A stretch of 29,676 nt of DNA from an uncultured Eubacteriales bacterium (GTDB lineage: Bacteria > Bacillota > Clostridia > Oscillospirales > Oscillospiraceae). The notes beneath the pieces were generated by a model. The model was not told where the DNA came from. It saw nothing but the letters and a program-made list of their open reading frames with translations, and searched no databases. The translations under genes and the position numbers were made by a program. Below are positions 1 through 7,689 of this stretch, in pieces (position 1 is the stretch's first letter; each line of letters opens with the position of its first letter). The stretch covers positions 1-29,676 of the forward strand of contig UQWH01000021.1 of assembly GCA_900544705.1 (NCBI GenBank). The letters are read 5' to 3'.

Positions 1-56
1 GCGATCAGCGACAGCGCCAGAAGCACTGCGCAAATGGAACGAAAGAAATGCTTCAT
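1..56 (-). CDS. Exported protein, N-terminal fragment
   Basis: Only the first 18 codons are inside the window. They read MKHFFRSICAVLLALSLI: a basic start followed by a hydrophobic stretch, as in a Sec signal peptide. A GGAG ribosome binding site lies in the 14-base gap after the ftsX stop codon, so this is probably the last or next gene of the ftsEX operon. In Firmicutes ftsEX is often followed by a peptidoglycan hydrolase or activator (M23 type) or an S41 processing protease, and either would fit a secreted product. Nothing of the mature domain is visible, so the function is not assigned. Confidence 0.7.
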   Translation of the reverse strand, partial: MKHFFRSICAVLLALSLI

Positions 57-70
57 CAGTGTATCACTCC

Positions 71-958
71 TTAAACCTTGAGGAAGCGGCGGATGGACAT
101 CAAGCTACCGACAATACCGATCAGGAAGCCGACCACGAGGCAGATGCCGGCCATCGGCCACAGGACCTGCGTGAAGGGCACGATGGTGAGGAAATCCAGA
201 GAGCCGGTCTTCTGGATGGCGCCGCGGATCGCCTCATAAAGGCCCCACTCAAGGAAGAAGGAGCACACGGCACCGATCAGCCCCAGCAGGAAACCTTCGA
301 CCACGAAAGGCAGTCGGATAAAGCTGTTGGTCGCACCGACCATCTTCATGATGGCAATTTCCTCCCGGCGGTCAAACATCGCAAGGCGGATGGTATTGGA
401 AATAATGATCAGGGAAACGATCAGCAGCACCGCGGTGATGCAGACCGCCGCCAGATAGATCACATTGCGGATCGTGGAAAGACCCTCGGCGATCTCCGGC
501 TGGGCATAGACATCGGCGACGCCGGGCACATTGCGCAGCGTTTCGACGGTCTCTGCGAGTTTGTTGTTATCCTCCAGCGTGACGATATACTGGTCGCGCA
601 TGGTTTCGGCCGAGACGCCTTCGTACATGGCCTGATTGTATTCGTCGATAAACTCCTGCAGCGCCTGCTCGCGGGAAACGAACTCGGCATTGGCAACATT
701 ATCGACCAGATTGATCTGAGAGCCGACGCTCTTGGCCTCAGCGGAGGTGTAATTCTCGTCGATGCAGACCAGCACTTCGTTTTCCTTCTGCAAGTCTTCG
801 ACGATCAGGTTGAGGTTATAGGTGATCAGGCCGAAGCTGCTGACGATCACCAGACAGGCGACCGTGATGCAGATGGCCGCAAAGGACATAAAGCCGTGCT
901 TGAAGATGGCACGCACGCCCTCCTGCAGCAGAAAGCTGAAATTATTGTTCTTCTTCAT
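71..958 (-). CDS. ftsX: Cell division ABC-transporter-like permease FtsX
   Basis: This 295-residue protein is the membrane half of the FtsEX complex, which uses ATP hydrolysis in the cytoplasm to activate peptidoglycan hydrolases outside the membrane. The sequence shows the FtsX layout: a short cytoplasmic start, a first membrane helix near residues 24-46, an extracellular domain of about 120 residues (with the QALQEFIDEY region), and three C-terminal helices ending near residue 290. The cytoplasmic loop RREEIAIMKMVGAT after helix 2 is characteristic of this permease family. The start overlaps the end of ftsE by 17 bases, so the two are translationally coupled. Length and order match Firmicutes FtsX. 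In Bacillus FtsEX controls the CwlO hydrolase; the partner here is unknown. Confidence 0.95.
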   Translation of the reverse strand: MKKNNNFSFLLQEGVRAIFKHGFMSFAAICITVACLVIVSSFGLITYNLNLIVEDLQKENEVLVCIDENYTSAEAKSVGSQINLVDNVANAEFVSREQALQEFIDEYNQAMYEGVSAETMRDQYIVTLEDNNKLAETVETLRNVPGVADVYAQPEIAEGLSTIRNVIYLAAVCITAVLLIVSLIIISNTIRLAMFDRREEIAIMKMVGATNSFIRLPFVVEGFLLGLIGAVCSFFLEWGLYEAIRGAIQKTGSLDFLTIVPFTQVLWPMAGICLVVGFLIGIVGSLMSIRRFLKV

Positions 959-1634
959 AGTTATAGTACCCGTCCATTCCGTCGCTGATCACCTTGCCGT
1001 TGTTAATGGCAACGACGCGCTTTGTGAAGCGATCCACCAGAGATTTTTCATGCGTGACGACCATGACCGTCGTGCCCAGCGCATTGATCTGCTCCAGAAG
1101 CAGCATGATCTCAAAGGAACGCGCAGGGTCGAGGTTGCCGGTAGGCTCGTCCGCGATGATCATCGTCGGGTTGTTGATCAGCGCACGGGCAATGGCCACA
1201 CGCTGCTGTTCGCCGCCGGACAGCTCGTTCGGCAGACGGCGGGCCTTATTTTCCAGCCCGACCAGCTCCAGCACGTAGGGCACACGCTTTTTGATCTCCT
1301 TGGTCGGCGCGCCGATGACGCGCATGGCAAAGGCGACGTTTTCGTAGACCGTTTTGTTCTCGATCAGACGGAAATCCTGAAAGATGACGCCGAGGGTGCG
1401 GCGCATGTACGGCACAGAGGAACGCTTGATGGATTCGAGCTTGTAGCCGTTGACGAGGATAGAGCCGGAGGTCGGCTTCAGCTCCGCCGTCAGGAGCTTG
1501 ATGATGGTGGACTTGCCGGAGCCGGACTGCCCGACCAGAAAGACAAACTCGCCGTCGTCGATGTGCATATCAATGCCGTTGAGGGCGTGCGTTCCGGTTT
1601 CGTATGTTTTGGTAACGTTTATCAGATCAATCAT
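942..1634 (-). CDS. ftsE: Cell division ATP-binding protein FtsE
   Basis: This 230-residue ABC ATPase drives FtsX. Walker A (GQSGSGKST) is at residues 35-43, the Q-loop glutamine at 86, the signature LSGGEQ at 138-143 and Walker B with catalytic glutamate (MIIADE) at 158-163, followed by a D-loop (GNLD). A conserved switch histidine follows in VVTHEK. The sequence FRLIENKTVYENVAFA after the Q-loop is typical of FtsE rather than of other ABC ATPases. The gene starts 20 bases after the upstream PucR-type regulator, with only a modest GAAAGAAG Shine-Dalgarno, and overlaps ftsX. No promoter is visible between regulator and ftsE, so transcription probably comes from the promoter at 2809-2837. Confidence 0.96.
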   Translation of the reverse strand: MIDLINVTKTYETGTHALNGIDMHIDDGEFVFLVGQSGSGKSTIIKLLTAELKPTSGSILVNGYKLESIKRSSVPYMRRTLGVIFQDFRLIENKTVYENVAFAMRVIGAPTKEIKKRVPYVLELVGLENKARRLPNELSGGEQQRVAIARALINNPTMIIADEPTGNLDPARSFEIMLLLEQINALGTTVMVVTHEKSLVDRFTKRVVAINNGKVISDGMDGYYNYEEEQ

Positions 1635-1654
1635 AAAGTAAATGACTTCTTTCT

Positions 1655-2749
1655 TTAGAGCATATGGTTCTCGCGGGAAGCGAGGTACTTCTTGACCATC
1701 AGCGCGACCTTGAAGATGATCGCATCGTCAAATTCGCGCAGGTCAAGGCCGGTCAGCTTCTTGATCTTCTCCAAGCGGTAGACCAGCGTGTTGCGGTGGA
1801 CAAAGAGCTTCCGCGAGGTTTCGGAAACGTTCAGACTGTTCTCAAAGAACATGTTGATGGTAAACAGAGTCTCCTGGTCAAGCGAGTCGATGGAGTTTTT
1901 CTTAAAGACCTCCGACAGGAAGATCTCGCACAGGGTCGTCGGGAGCTGATAGATCAGGCGGCCGATGCCGAGGTTTTCATAATTGATGATGGTCTTTTCC
2001 GTATCAAAGACCTTGCCGACCTCGATGGCGACCTGCGCCTCTTTATAGGAGTCGGCCAGCTCGCGCAGATGCTCGGACACCGTGCCGATGCCGATGGTCG
2101 TGCGGACGAACAGCTCGGACTTGAGACGGTCTTCGATCGTGCGGGCAAAACGGGTCAACTCTTCCGACGTAACATCGGCAGCGACCTGACGCACGACGGC
2201 AATGTCGGTTTCATTGACATTGATGACAAAATCCTGCTGGGTATCGGGGAACATGTTCTGCAGCAGCTCGACGGCGCTCACATCCGCCCGGCCGAGCTGG
2301 CGGATCAGAAAGACCACGCGCGGCAGCTCCGTCTGGAAATGCAGCTCCTTCGCGCGGATATAGATATCCCCCGGCAGAATATTGTCGGTGATGATATTCT
2401 TGACAAAGGTACCTCTGTCATGTTTTTCCTCATAATAGGTCTTGGTAAAGTTCAGGGACACCTGCGCCATACGGCAGACGGAAAGCGCGGTGTGATCCGT
2501 TCCTTTCGTAAAGACGGAAAAGCCGAAGGTCGGGTTCCATCCTTTCAGCGTCATGAAAGTATACTCTCCGCAGAAAACCGGCGCGTCCGGCATCGCCGCG
2601 ATCGCCGTGACCGCATCCGGCCACTTTTCTCCGATCAGCGCCGCATCGCTGCAGGAAATTATGACACCGTCCGTGTCGATCACACCCATAGGCAGACCAG
2701 CAGCCTCGCTGAGCTGTGTTACAACACCCTGAAAAATACGACTGGACAT
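1655..2749 (-). CDS. PucR/CdaR-family transcriptional regulator
   Basis: This 364-residue regulator has three parts. A PAS-like or sugar-diacid-type sensor occupies about residues 1-130 (LPMGVIDTDGVIISCSDAALIG). A CdaR GGDEF-like central domain includes IGIGTVSEHLRELADSYKEA. A C-terminal PucR helix-turn-helix reads NVSETSRKLFVHRNTLVYRLEKI. Members of this family activate genes in response to small ligands; the ligand here cannot be read from the sequence. The ATG at 2747-2749 is chosen because AAGGAGG lies 9 bases upstream. The longer frame from a TTG at 2803 would begin at about the transcription start of the promoter at 2809-2837. It is the first gene of an apparent operon with ftsE and ftsX, an unusual partner for cell division genes. 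Confidence 0.88.
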   Translation of the reverse strand: MSSRIFQGVVTQLSEAAGLPMGVIDTDGVIISCSDAALIGEKWPDAVTAIAAMPDAPVFCGEYTFMTLKGWNPTFGFSVFTKGTDHTALSVCRMAQVSLNFTKTYYEEKHDRGTFVKNIITDNILPGDIYIRAKELHFQTELPRVVFLIRQLGRADVSAVELLQNMFPDTQQDFVINVNETDIAVVRQVAADVTSEELTRFARTIEDRLKSELFVRTTIGIGTVSEHLRELADSYKEAQVAIEVGKVFDTEKTIINYENLGIGRLIYQLPTTLCEIFLSEVFKKNSIDSLDQETLFTINMFFENSLNVSETSRKLFVHRNTLVYRLEKIKKLTGLDLREFDDAIIFKVALMVKKYLASRENHML

Positions 2750-2808
2750 ACGCTTTGTCCTCCTTACCTTTGAAAGAAAATGTCGATATTCGGCAAATTT
2801 CAATAGTT

Positions 2809-2837
2809 ATCATACTATCTTTTTCGTCGGATTGCAA
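2809..2837 (-). promoter_or_regulatory. Sigma-A promoter for regulator-ftsEX operon
   Basis: Read on the minus strand there is a -35 TTGCAA (2832-2837), a 17-base spacer and a -10 TATGAT (2809-2814). Transcription would start near 2802, about 50 bases upstream of the chosen ATG. This is close to consensus and also rules out the longer TTG-initiated frame. Further upstream, between this promoter and the pseudouridine synthase stop codon, GCCAAAA (2909-2915) and TTTTGGC (2928-2934) can form a 7-bp hairpin, possibly a weak terminator because no T-run follows it. Confidence 0.82.
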
Positions 2838-2942
2838 TAGGGTTGAGCATTTTATTTCAAAAAAGGCCGTCGTTTTTATGGATTTTTCATAATACCTTCG
2901 TCATAATGGCCAAAAGCAGCAGCATGATTTTGGCACATTGAA

Positions 2943-3668
2943 TCAAATTCCGCTTCCCTCCGCTTCGTCAAAATGAACAGAGTCCAACAGCGAGAGCTCT
3001 TCTTTTGTCAGTTCACGTGTCTTTCCGATCGGAAGCTCTCCAAGCTGCACGCCGCCTTCAGCAATTCTGCGCAGATACGTGACAGGCTTTCCCCGACTGG
3101 CGAGCATCCGCCGCACCTGATGATACTTCCCCTCGCACACGTAGACGAGGCTTTTCCCCGGTCCCTGCGGCTCCAGCCGCGCCGGAAGGCACTTCGTCCC
3201 GTCGCGCAGCTCCACGCCCTCGCGGAAGGCCGCGATGTCCTGCGCGTCGGCTGTGCCCTCGTGCTCGGCGTAGTAGCATTTTTCCACACCGCGGCGCGGC
3301 GAGATCAGCCGGTGCGCAAGCTGGCCGTCGTTCGTAAAGAGCAGCAGCCCCTCCGTGTCCTTGTCCAGCCGTCCGACCGGCGTCAGATCGCGGTACTGCG
3401 GCGGTAAAAGCTCCATGACCGTCCGGTCGCGCGGGTCGGCCGTGGAAGTCACGAATCCCGCCGGCTTATGGAACATCAGCACGATGCGCCGCGCACCGCC
3501 GACGCGCACGCCGTCGAGAAAGATCTCGTCGTTCTTTTCGTCCACTTTATATTCCGGCTCGCGCACAACGCGCTCCCCCACCCGCACCCGTCCGGCGCGG
3601 ATGATCTGGCGCAGCTCCCTGCGCGAGGCGACCTTGCTGTCGGAGAGAAACTTATCCAATCGCTGCAT
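2943..3668 (-). CDS. RsuA/RluB-family rRNA pseudouridine synthase
   Basis: This 241-residue enzyme converts a uridine in ribosomal RNA to pseudouridine. Residues 1-46 form an S4 RNA-binding domain (MQRLDKFLSDSKVASRRE). The catalytic core carries GRLDKDTEGLLLFTNDG with the catalytic aspartate at 102, and the family motif KYHQVRRM at 181-188. These features are shared by RsuA (16S) and RluB/E/F (23S), and the sequence alone does not settle the target. The start MQRLDK is preceded by GGAGG at 8-base spacing, so the in-frame ATG seven codons upstream is not preferred. It is divergent from the DUF4830-like gene, with a short inverted repeat in between. Confidence 0.92.
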   Translation of the reverse strand: MQRLDKFLSDSKVASRRELRQIIRAGRVRVGERVVREPEYKVDEKNDEIFLDGVRVGGARRIVLMFHKPAGFVTSTADPRDRTVMELLPPQYRDLTPVGRLDKDTEGLLLFTNDGQLAHRLISPRRGVEKCYYAEHEGTADAQDIAAFREGVELRDGTKCLPARLEPQGPGKSLVYVCEGKYHQVRRMLASRGKPVTYLRRIAEGGVQLGELPIGKTRELTKEELSLLDSVHFDEAEGSGI

Positions 3669-3692
3669 TGCTTGACCTCCATACGGCATATT

Positions 3693-3708
3693 TGTCCGAG
3701 GACGGACA
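3693..3708. repeat. Short inverted repeat between divergent genes
   Basis: TGTCCG (3693-3698) and CGGACA (3703-3708) form perfect 6-bp arms around AGGA. The repeat lies in the 78-bp gap between the divergent pseudouridine synthase and the DUF4830-like gene. It could be a dimeric repressor site or chance; no convincing -10/-35 pair was found on either strand of this gap. Confidence 0.4.
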
Positions 3709-3746
3709 TACAGTGTATCACATCAATCACTTCTGGGGGGAATCTC

Positions 3747-4349
3747 ATGTTTGTTATGACTGCAAAAATATCAAAGACAAAGCTGGCCGCAGCCGCCGTC
3801 GTTCTGGTCGCGGTCGTCCTCGTAGTCGTCCTGCTGGTCACCGGCAGCGGCGGCAAAAAAGCCTCGCTGGCAGACGCACCCGCCGGTGCGACCAACGACG
3901 AGCGCGTCGCCTACCTCGCCACCTTCGGCTGGAGCGTCAACGCAGAGCCGAAGGAAGTCCAGAAAATCCGCATTCCGGAAAGCAGCGACAACAAGGTCTT
4001 TGCACGCTACAACGAATTACAGCGCAGTCAGGGCTTCGACCTGACCGGCTTCGGCGGGAAGGAAGCCATGCGCTATGTATATGAGATCCTGAACTATCCG
4101 AACGCCGCAGCCCCGGTTTACGCCAGTGTGATCGTCTATGACGGTCACATCATCGGCGGCGACATTACCAACTCCGCACCGGAGGGAAAGATCCACGGCT
4201 TCAAGATGCCCGGCACGGCCCCGGAAACGAGCAGCGAGTCCGCCCCGGAATCCAGTTCCGGCGCATCCGGCGAAAGCACGGAGCCCTCTGAGCCGAGCGA
4301 AAGCACCGCACCGGAAACCACCGAGCCGACCGTCTCCTCTGCTTCCTAG
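3747..4349 (+). CDS. Membrane-anchored DUF4830-like protein
   Basis: This is a 200-residue protein of unknown function. A single hydrophobic helix at about residues 13-33 follows a lysine-containing N-terminus and should anchor the protein with its bulk outside. Residues 48-152 resemble DUF4830 as I recall it: NDERVAYLATFGWSV, KIRIPESSD, RYNELQRSQGFDLTGF, RYVYEILNYP, VYDGHIIGGD and HGF. From about residue 156 to the end it is a low-complexity Ser/Glu/Pro/Thr tail, likely disordered or wall-spanning. The ATG at 3747 follows a GGGGGG Shine-Dalgarno at 6-base spacing. There is no lipobox cysteine. DUF4830 proteins occur in Clostridia and lack an assigned role. The domain call is from memory of the family. 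Confidence 0.8.
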   Translation: MFVMTAKISKTKLAAAAVVLVAVVLVVVLLVTGSGGKKASLADAPAGATNDERVAYLATFGWSVNAEPKEVQKIRIPESSDNKVFARYNELQRSQGFDLTGFGGKEAMRYVYEILNYPNAAAPVYASVIVYDGHIIGGDITNSAPEGKIHGFKMPGTAPETSSESAPESSSGASGESTEPSEPSESTAPETTEPTVSSAS

Positions 4350-4380
4350 TATACCACAGGCGGTCAAGGGCAGAAAGGGA

Positions 4381-4408
4381 TTGACATTGGGCGCGGCGGT
4401 GCTATAAT
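4381..4408 (+). promoter_or_regulatory. Promoter of ribU leader
   Basis: A consensus -35 TTGACA (4381-4386), a 16-base spacer and a perfect -10 TATAAT (4403-4408) place the start near 4415, just ahead of the FMN riboswitch. The strong core promoter fits control by the riboswitch downstream rather than at initiation. Confidence 0.88.
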
Positions 4409-4426
4409 AAAAGCAACTCCATATGT

Positions 4427-4540
4427 GATCTTCAGGGCAGGGTGAAATTCCCGACCGGCGGTAGAGTCCGCGAGCGCCTTTGTGCGCAGGAACCGGTGTG
4501 ATTCCGGTACCGACAGTATAGTCTGGATGGAAGAAGAAAT
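4427..4540 (+). ncRNA. FMN riboswitch (RFN element)
   Basis: The conserved core of the RFN aptamer is present in order: ATCTTCAGGGCAGGGTG, AATTCCCGACCGGCGGTA, GTCCGCGAGCG, GGAACCGGTGTGATTCCGG, ACCGACAGTATAGTCTGG and ATGGAAGAAGA. These blocks form the multi-branched aptamer that binds flavin mononucleotide. It is followed at once by a terminator hairpin and then ribU, so high FMN should stop transcription and low FMN should allow it. Confidence 0.97.
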
Positions 4541-4553
4541 GCAGTTTTTTATG

Positions 4554-4589
4554 CTGTCCAAGGAAGATCCTTTGGACAGTTTTCTTTTT
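4554..4589 (+). terminator. Riboswitch-controlled intrinsic terminator
   Basis: CTGTCCAAGGA (4554-4564) pairs with TCCTTTGGACAG (one bulged T) ending at 4579, closed by an AGA loop and followed by TTTTCTTTTT. It sits between the FMN aptamer and the ribU Shine-Dalgarno (GGAGG, 4590-4594), making this a transcription-attenuation expression platform. Confidence 0.92.
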
Positions 4590-4603
4590 GGAGGTGTTTT
4601 GTT

Positions 4604-5263
4604 ATGAAACACGAAAAAACCAGACGGCTTGCCGTCACCGCCATGCTCTGCGCGCTGGCTTACGCCGCCGTCGCAGTCGCACGCATTCCCATCACGCCGG
4701 TGGAATTCCTGAAGTACGAGCCAAAGGACGTCATCATCGCCATCGGCGGCTTCCTCTACGGACCGCTGGCAGCGCTGAGCATCAGCGTGATTGTTTCGCT
4801 GATCGAGATGCTGACCATCAGCTCCACCGGATGGATCGGCTTTGCGATGAATGTTCTTTCCTCCGTAGCCTTCTCCGGTATCGCCGCACTTGTCTACCGC
4901 AAAAAGCGGACACTGGGCGGCGCGGTGCTGGGGCTGTGTCTGGGCGTTGTGTGCATGGCCGGAACCATGGTGCTGTGGAACTACCTCATCACGCCGCTGT
5001 ACATGGGGACCTCGCGCGCGGATGTGGCAGCCATGCTGCTGCCGATCATCCTTCCCTTTAATCTGCTCAAGGGCTGCCTGAACGGCGCGCTGACAGCGCT
5101 GCTGTACCGCCCCGTGGTGCAGGGTCTGCGCCATGCGCATCTCTTCCCGGAAAGCAGCGCCGCACCCGCAAGGAAGCGCGGCAAGCTGCTGGTCTGGATC
5201 GGCTCCGGCGTGCTGTTGCTTGCCAGCATCGTCATTATTCTATTTTTACGCGGAATTTTCTGA
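4604..5263 (+). CDS. ribU: Riboflavin ECF transporter substrate-binding subunit RibU
   Basis: This 219-residue membrane protein is the substrate-specific S component of an energy-coupling factor transporter. It works with a shared EcfA/A'/T module that is not in this window. The N-terminal RRLAVTAMLCALAYAAV and the following region with VEFLKYEPKDVIIAIGGFLYGP match the RibU subgroup, and about six membrane segments are visible. A basic linker (PARKRGKL) and one extra C-terminal helix follow residue 185. The FMN riboswitch and terminator directly upstream make riboflavin import very likely. GGAGG lies 9 bases before the ATG. A strong hairpin terminator follows the stop codon, so the gene is monocistronic. 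Confidence 0.95.
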   Translation: MKHEKTRRLAVTAMLCALAYAAVAVARIPITPVEFLKYEPKDVIIAIGGFLYGPLAALSISVIVSLIEMLTISSTGWIGFAMNVLSSVAFSGIAALVYRKKRTLGGAVLGLCLGVVCMAGTMVLWNYLITPLYMGTSRADVAAMLLPIILPFNLLKGCLNGALTALLYRPVVQGLRHAHLFPESSAAPARKRGKLLVWIGSGVLLLASIVIILFLRGIF

Positions 5264-5264
5264 A

Positions 5265-5299
5265 AAAAGCATGGCGGGATATCCTCCCGCCATGCTTTT
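5265..5299. terminator. Bidirectional intrinsic terminator
   Basis: The arms AAAAGCATGGCGGGA (5265-5279) and TCCCGCCATGCTTTT (5285-5299) are perfectly complementary around a 5-base loop. The flanking A-run and T-run give a U-tract on both strands, so it can end both the rightward ribU transcript and the leftward pcrA-yunB-ligA-GNAT transcript. Confidence 0.92.
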
Positions 5300-5702
5300 A
5301 TATCCGCATAAATCCGCAGCAGCCAAGCTCTGAAAGCTCCTGAAATCCCATTGAGTGATAAAAAGCGAGCGTTTTCGGCGTGTTGTCTGTCATAAGCTCA
5401 ATCTGCCGCACCGAAGCGAACCGCTTCAAAAGTTCCCGCAAGAGCGCCGATCCAATACCCTTACGTTGCTGCGCCGGATTGACCAGAATGTCCTGCACGA
5501 ACACGATGGTTTCCCCGTCGCCTACCGCGCGGAGGATCCCCTGCAAGTGTCCGTCCTCATAGGCCGCCAGCTTCAGAAGAGAACGTTCAAAGCCGCGTCG
5601 TAGTGCTTCCGGCCGGTCGGTATAGGCCGTCCAGCCTACGGCGGCATACAGGGGAAGGATCTCCTCCTCACGGTATTGGAGATATTCTCTGATCTCAAGC
5701 AT
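5298..5702 (-). CDS. GNAT-family N-acetyltransferase
   Basis: This is a 134-residue single-domain GNAT enzyme that transfers an acyl group from acyl-CoA to an amine of unknown identity. The acetyl-CoA pyrophosphate-binding motif QRKGIG is at residues 79-84 after strand VFVQDILVNP, and the C-terminal motif NTPKTLAFYHSMGF is typical of the fold. Its ATG overlaps the ligA stop by 8 bases (ATGCTTGA), with GAGGGGGA upstream inside ligA, so it is translationally coupled as the last gene of the pcrA operon. Its stop codon lies within the shared terminator at 5265-5299. The substrate cannot be predicted. Confidence 0.88.
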   Translation of the reverse strand: MLEIREYLQYREEEILPLYAAVGWTAYTDRPEALRRGFERSLLKLAAYEDGHLQGILRAVGDGETIVFVQDILVNPAQQRKGIGSALLRELLKRFASVRQIELMTDNTPKTLAFYHSMGFQELSELGCCGFMRI

Positions 5703-7689
5703 CCGCCGCTTCCCCCTCGCCCAGCAGATTCAGGAATTCCTGCTCGGTCAGGACGGGAATTCCCAGTTCGTTGGCCTTTTTCAGCTTGCTGCCTGCGTTT
5801 TCGCCGGCGACCACATAGGTGGTTTTTTTCGACACGGAGCCTGCGGCCTTTCCGCCGCGGGCTTCGATTTTTTCCGTCGCCTCGTCGCGCGTGAAGAGCG
5901 TCAGCGCACCCGTGAGCACGATGGTCATCCCGGCCAGCCGGTCGTCGCCCTGCGGCGCGGTGCTTCGGAAATTCACCCCCGCCTCACGCAGGCGCGAGAT
6001 CACGTGCTGCGACTGCGGGCTTGCAAACCACGAAACGATGTTCTCCGCCGTGATCGCGCCGATGTCGCGCACCTCAGTCAGTTCCTCCGCCGTCGCCTGC
6101 ATCAGCGCGTCCAGAGAGCCGAAGGTCTTGGCCAGCACCTTGGCCGCCTTCTCGCCCACCTGACGGATGCCGAGGGCGAAGATCAGGCGGCTGACGTCGT
6201 TTTGTTTGCTGGCCTCGATCGCCGTCAGGAGCTTCTGCGCGGCCTTGCTGCCGCTTTTCCACAGGCTTTTCAGCTCGTCGAGCGTCAGATAATAGATGTC
6301 TGCCGGGGAACGAATAGCGCCCATTGCTATGAGCTGCTCCACGATGGAATCGCCCAGTCCCTCAATATCCATGGCATTGCGCGACACAAAATGCGCAATG
6401 TTTCTGGAAAGCTGCGCCGGGCACTCCGCACCGGTGCAGCGGATGGCCGCGCCGTCCGGATCGCGCTCCACCGGCGCGCCGCAGACCGGGCAGACCGCAG
6501 GAAGATGATAGGGCTGCGTCCCCGCCGGGCGCTTTTCCTGCACCACGGAGAGGATTTCGGGGATGATCTCCCCGGCCTTGCGGATGCGGACGGTATCGCC
6601 GATGCGGATGTCCTTTTCGGAAATAAAGTCCTGATTGTGCAGCGTCGCGTTCGTGACGGTCGTCCCGGCCAGACGCACCGGACTGACCACGGCCTTCGGC
6701 GTCAGGACTCCGGTTCTGCCCACCTGCACGACAATGTCCTCCACGACCGCTTCCTTGATCTCCGGCGGATACTTGTAGGCGCAGGCCCAGCGCGGGAATT
6801 TCGCCGTACTACCAAGCACCGTGCGGTCGGAGAGGTCGTCCAGCTTGACGACCGCACCGTCGATGTCAAAGGAATAGTCATAGCGCTCCTGCCCAATGCG
6901 GCGGATCTCCGCAATGGCCTCCTCCGCCGTGCGGCAGAGCTTGTGCGGGATCACCTTGAAATGCCGCTCGGCAAGGTAGTCCAGCGTCTGGGTGTGCGTG
7001 TCGAACCGAGCCTTCTCCGACAGCTGCAAATTGAAGATCAGAATATCCAGCCGGCGCGCCGCGGCGACCGACGGGTCAAGCTGACGCAGGCTGCCCGCTG
7101 CGGCATTGCGCGGATTGGCAAAGAGGGGCTTGCCCTCCTCCTCGCGTTTTTCATTGAGCGCTTCAAATACCGCCCGCGGCATGAAGACCTCGCCCCGGAC
7201 GATCAGGCGGCCGGGCGTATTCTCCAGCCGCATGGGGATGGAGCGGACGGTCTTGAGGTTCTCCGTCACGTCCTCGCCCGTCACACCGTCGCCGCGCGTC
7301 GCGCCGCGGACAAACAGGCCGTCCTGATATTCCAGCGCGACGGACAGGCCGTCCACCTTCGGCTCCACACTGTAGGCCGCATCCGGTGCCGTTTCGCGCA
7401 GATGCGTGTCAAAGTCCCGCACCTCGTCTTCAGAAAACACGTCCTGTAAGCTCTCCAGCGGAACGGCGTGCTGCACTTTTTCAAACTTGCTCAGCGCCTC
7501 GCCGCCGACGCGCTTCGTCGGCGAAAGGGGCGAGGCATACTCCGGATAGGCGGCCTCTAATTCCTCAAGCCTGCGCAGCTTGCGGTCGTATTCATAGTCC
7601 TCCATCGTCGGCGCATCAAGCACGTAGTAAAGGCGGTTGGCCTCCTCCAGCTCTTTCGTCAGCGCCTCGATCTCGTTTTTCGGATTCAT
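5695..7689 (-). CDS. ligA: NAD-dependent DNA ligase LigA
   Basis: This 664-residue enzyme seals nicks in DNA during replication and repair, using NAD+ as AMP donor. The order is complete: domain Ia (YYVLDAPTMEDYEYDRKLRRL), adenylation domain with the AMP-accepting lysine K111 in EPKVDG, OB fold, a four-cysteine zinc finger (C400, C403, C418, C423), helix-hairpin-helix repeats at about 440-580, and a BRCT domain from about residue 590 to the end (MTIVLTGALTLFTRDEA). The length is standard. The start overlaps the yunB stop by 4 bases (ATGA), and the end overlaps the GNAT gene. Linkage of pcrA with ligA is common in Firmicutes; the insertion of a sporulation gene between them is less so. Confidence 0.98.
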   Translation of the reverse strand: MNPKNEIEALTKELEEANRLYYVLDAPTMEDYEYDRKLRRLEELEAAYPEYASPLSPTKRVGGEALSKFEKVQHAVPLESLQDVFSEDEVRDFDTHLRETAPDAAYSVEPKVDGLSVALEYQDGLFVRGATRGDGVTGEDVTENLKTVRSIPMRLENTPGRLIVRGEVFMPRAVFEALNEKREEEGKPLFANPRNAAAGSLRQLDPSVAAARRLDILIFNLQLSEKARFDTHTQTLDYLAERHFKVIPHKLCRTAEEAIAEIRRIGQERYDYSFDIDGAVVKLDDLSDRTVLGSTAKFPRWACAYKYPPEIKEAVVEDIVVQVGRTGVLTPKAVVSPVRLAGTTVTNATLHNQDFISEKDIRIGDTVRIRKAGEIIPEILSVVQEKRPAGTQPYHLPAVCPVCGAPVERDPDGAAIRCTGAECPAQLSRNIAHFVSRNAMDIEGLGDSIVEQLIAMGAIRSPADIYYLTLDELKSLWKSGSKAAQKLLTAIEASKQNDVSRLIFALGIRQVGEKAAKVLAKTFGSLDALMQATAEELTEVRDIGAITAENIVSWFASPQSQHVISRLREAGVNFRSTAPQGDDRLAGMTIVLTGALTLFTRDEATEKIEARGGKAAGSVSKKTTYVVAGENAGSKLKKANELGIPVLTEQEFLNLLGEGEAADA

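Noticed and set aside
2750..2803. N-terminal extension of the PucR-type regulator from a TTG codon
   Set aside because: The TTG lies at the predicted transcription start, and the ATG at 2747-2749 has an ideal AAGGAGG.
6004..7449. Long plus-strand open frame opposite ligA (481 codons)
   Set aside because: It is the antisense of a complete, motif-rich ligA. Its product is Arg/His/Asp-rich without any recognisable domain, as expected for GC-rich antisense.
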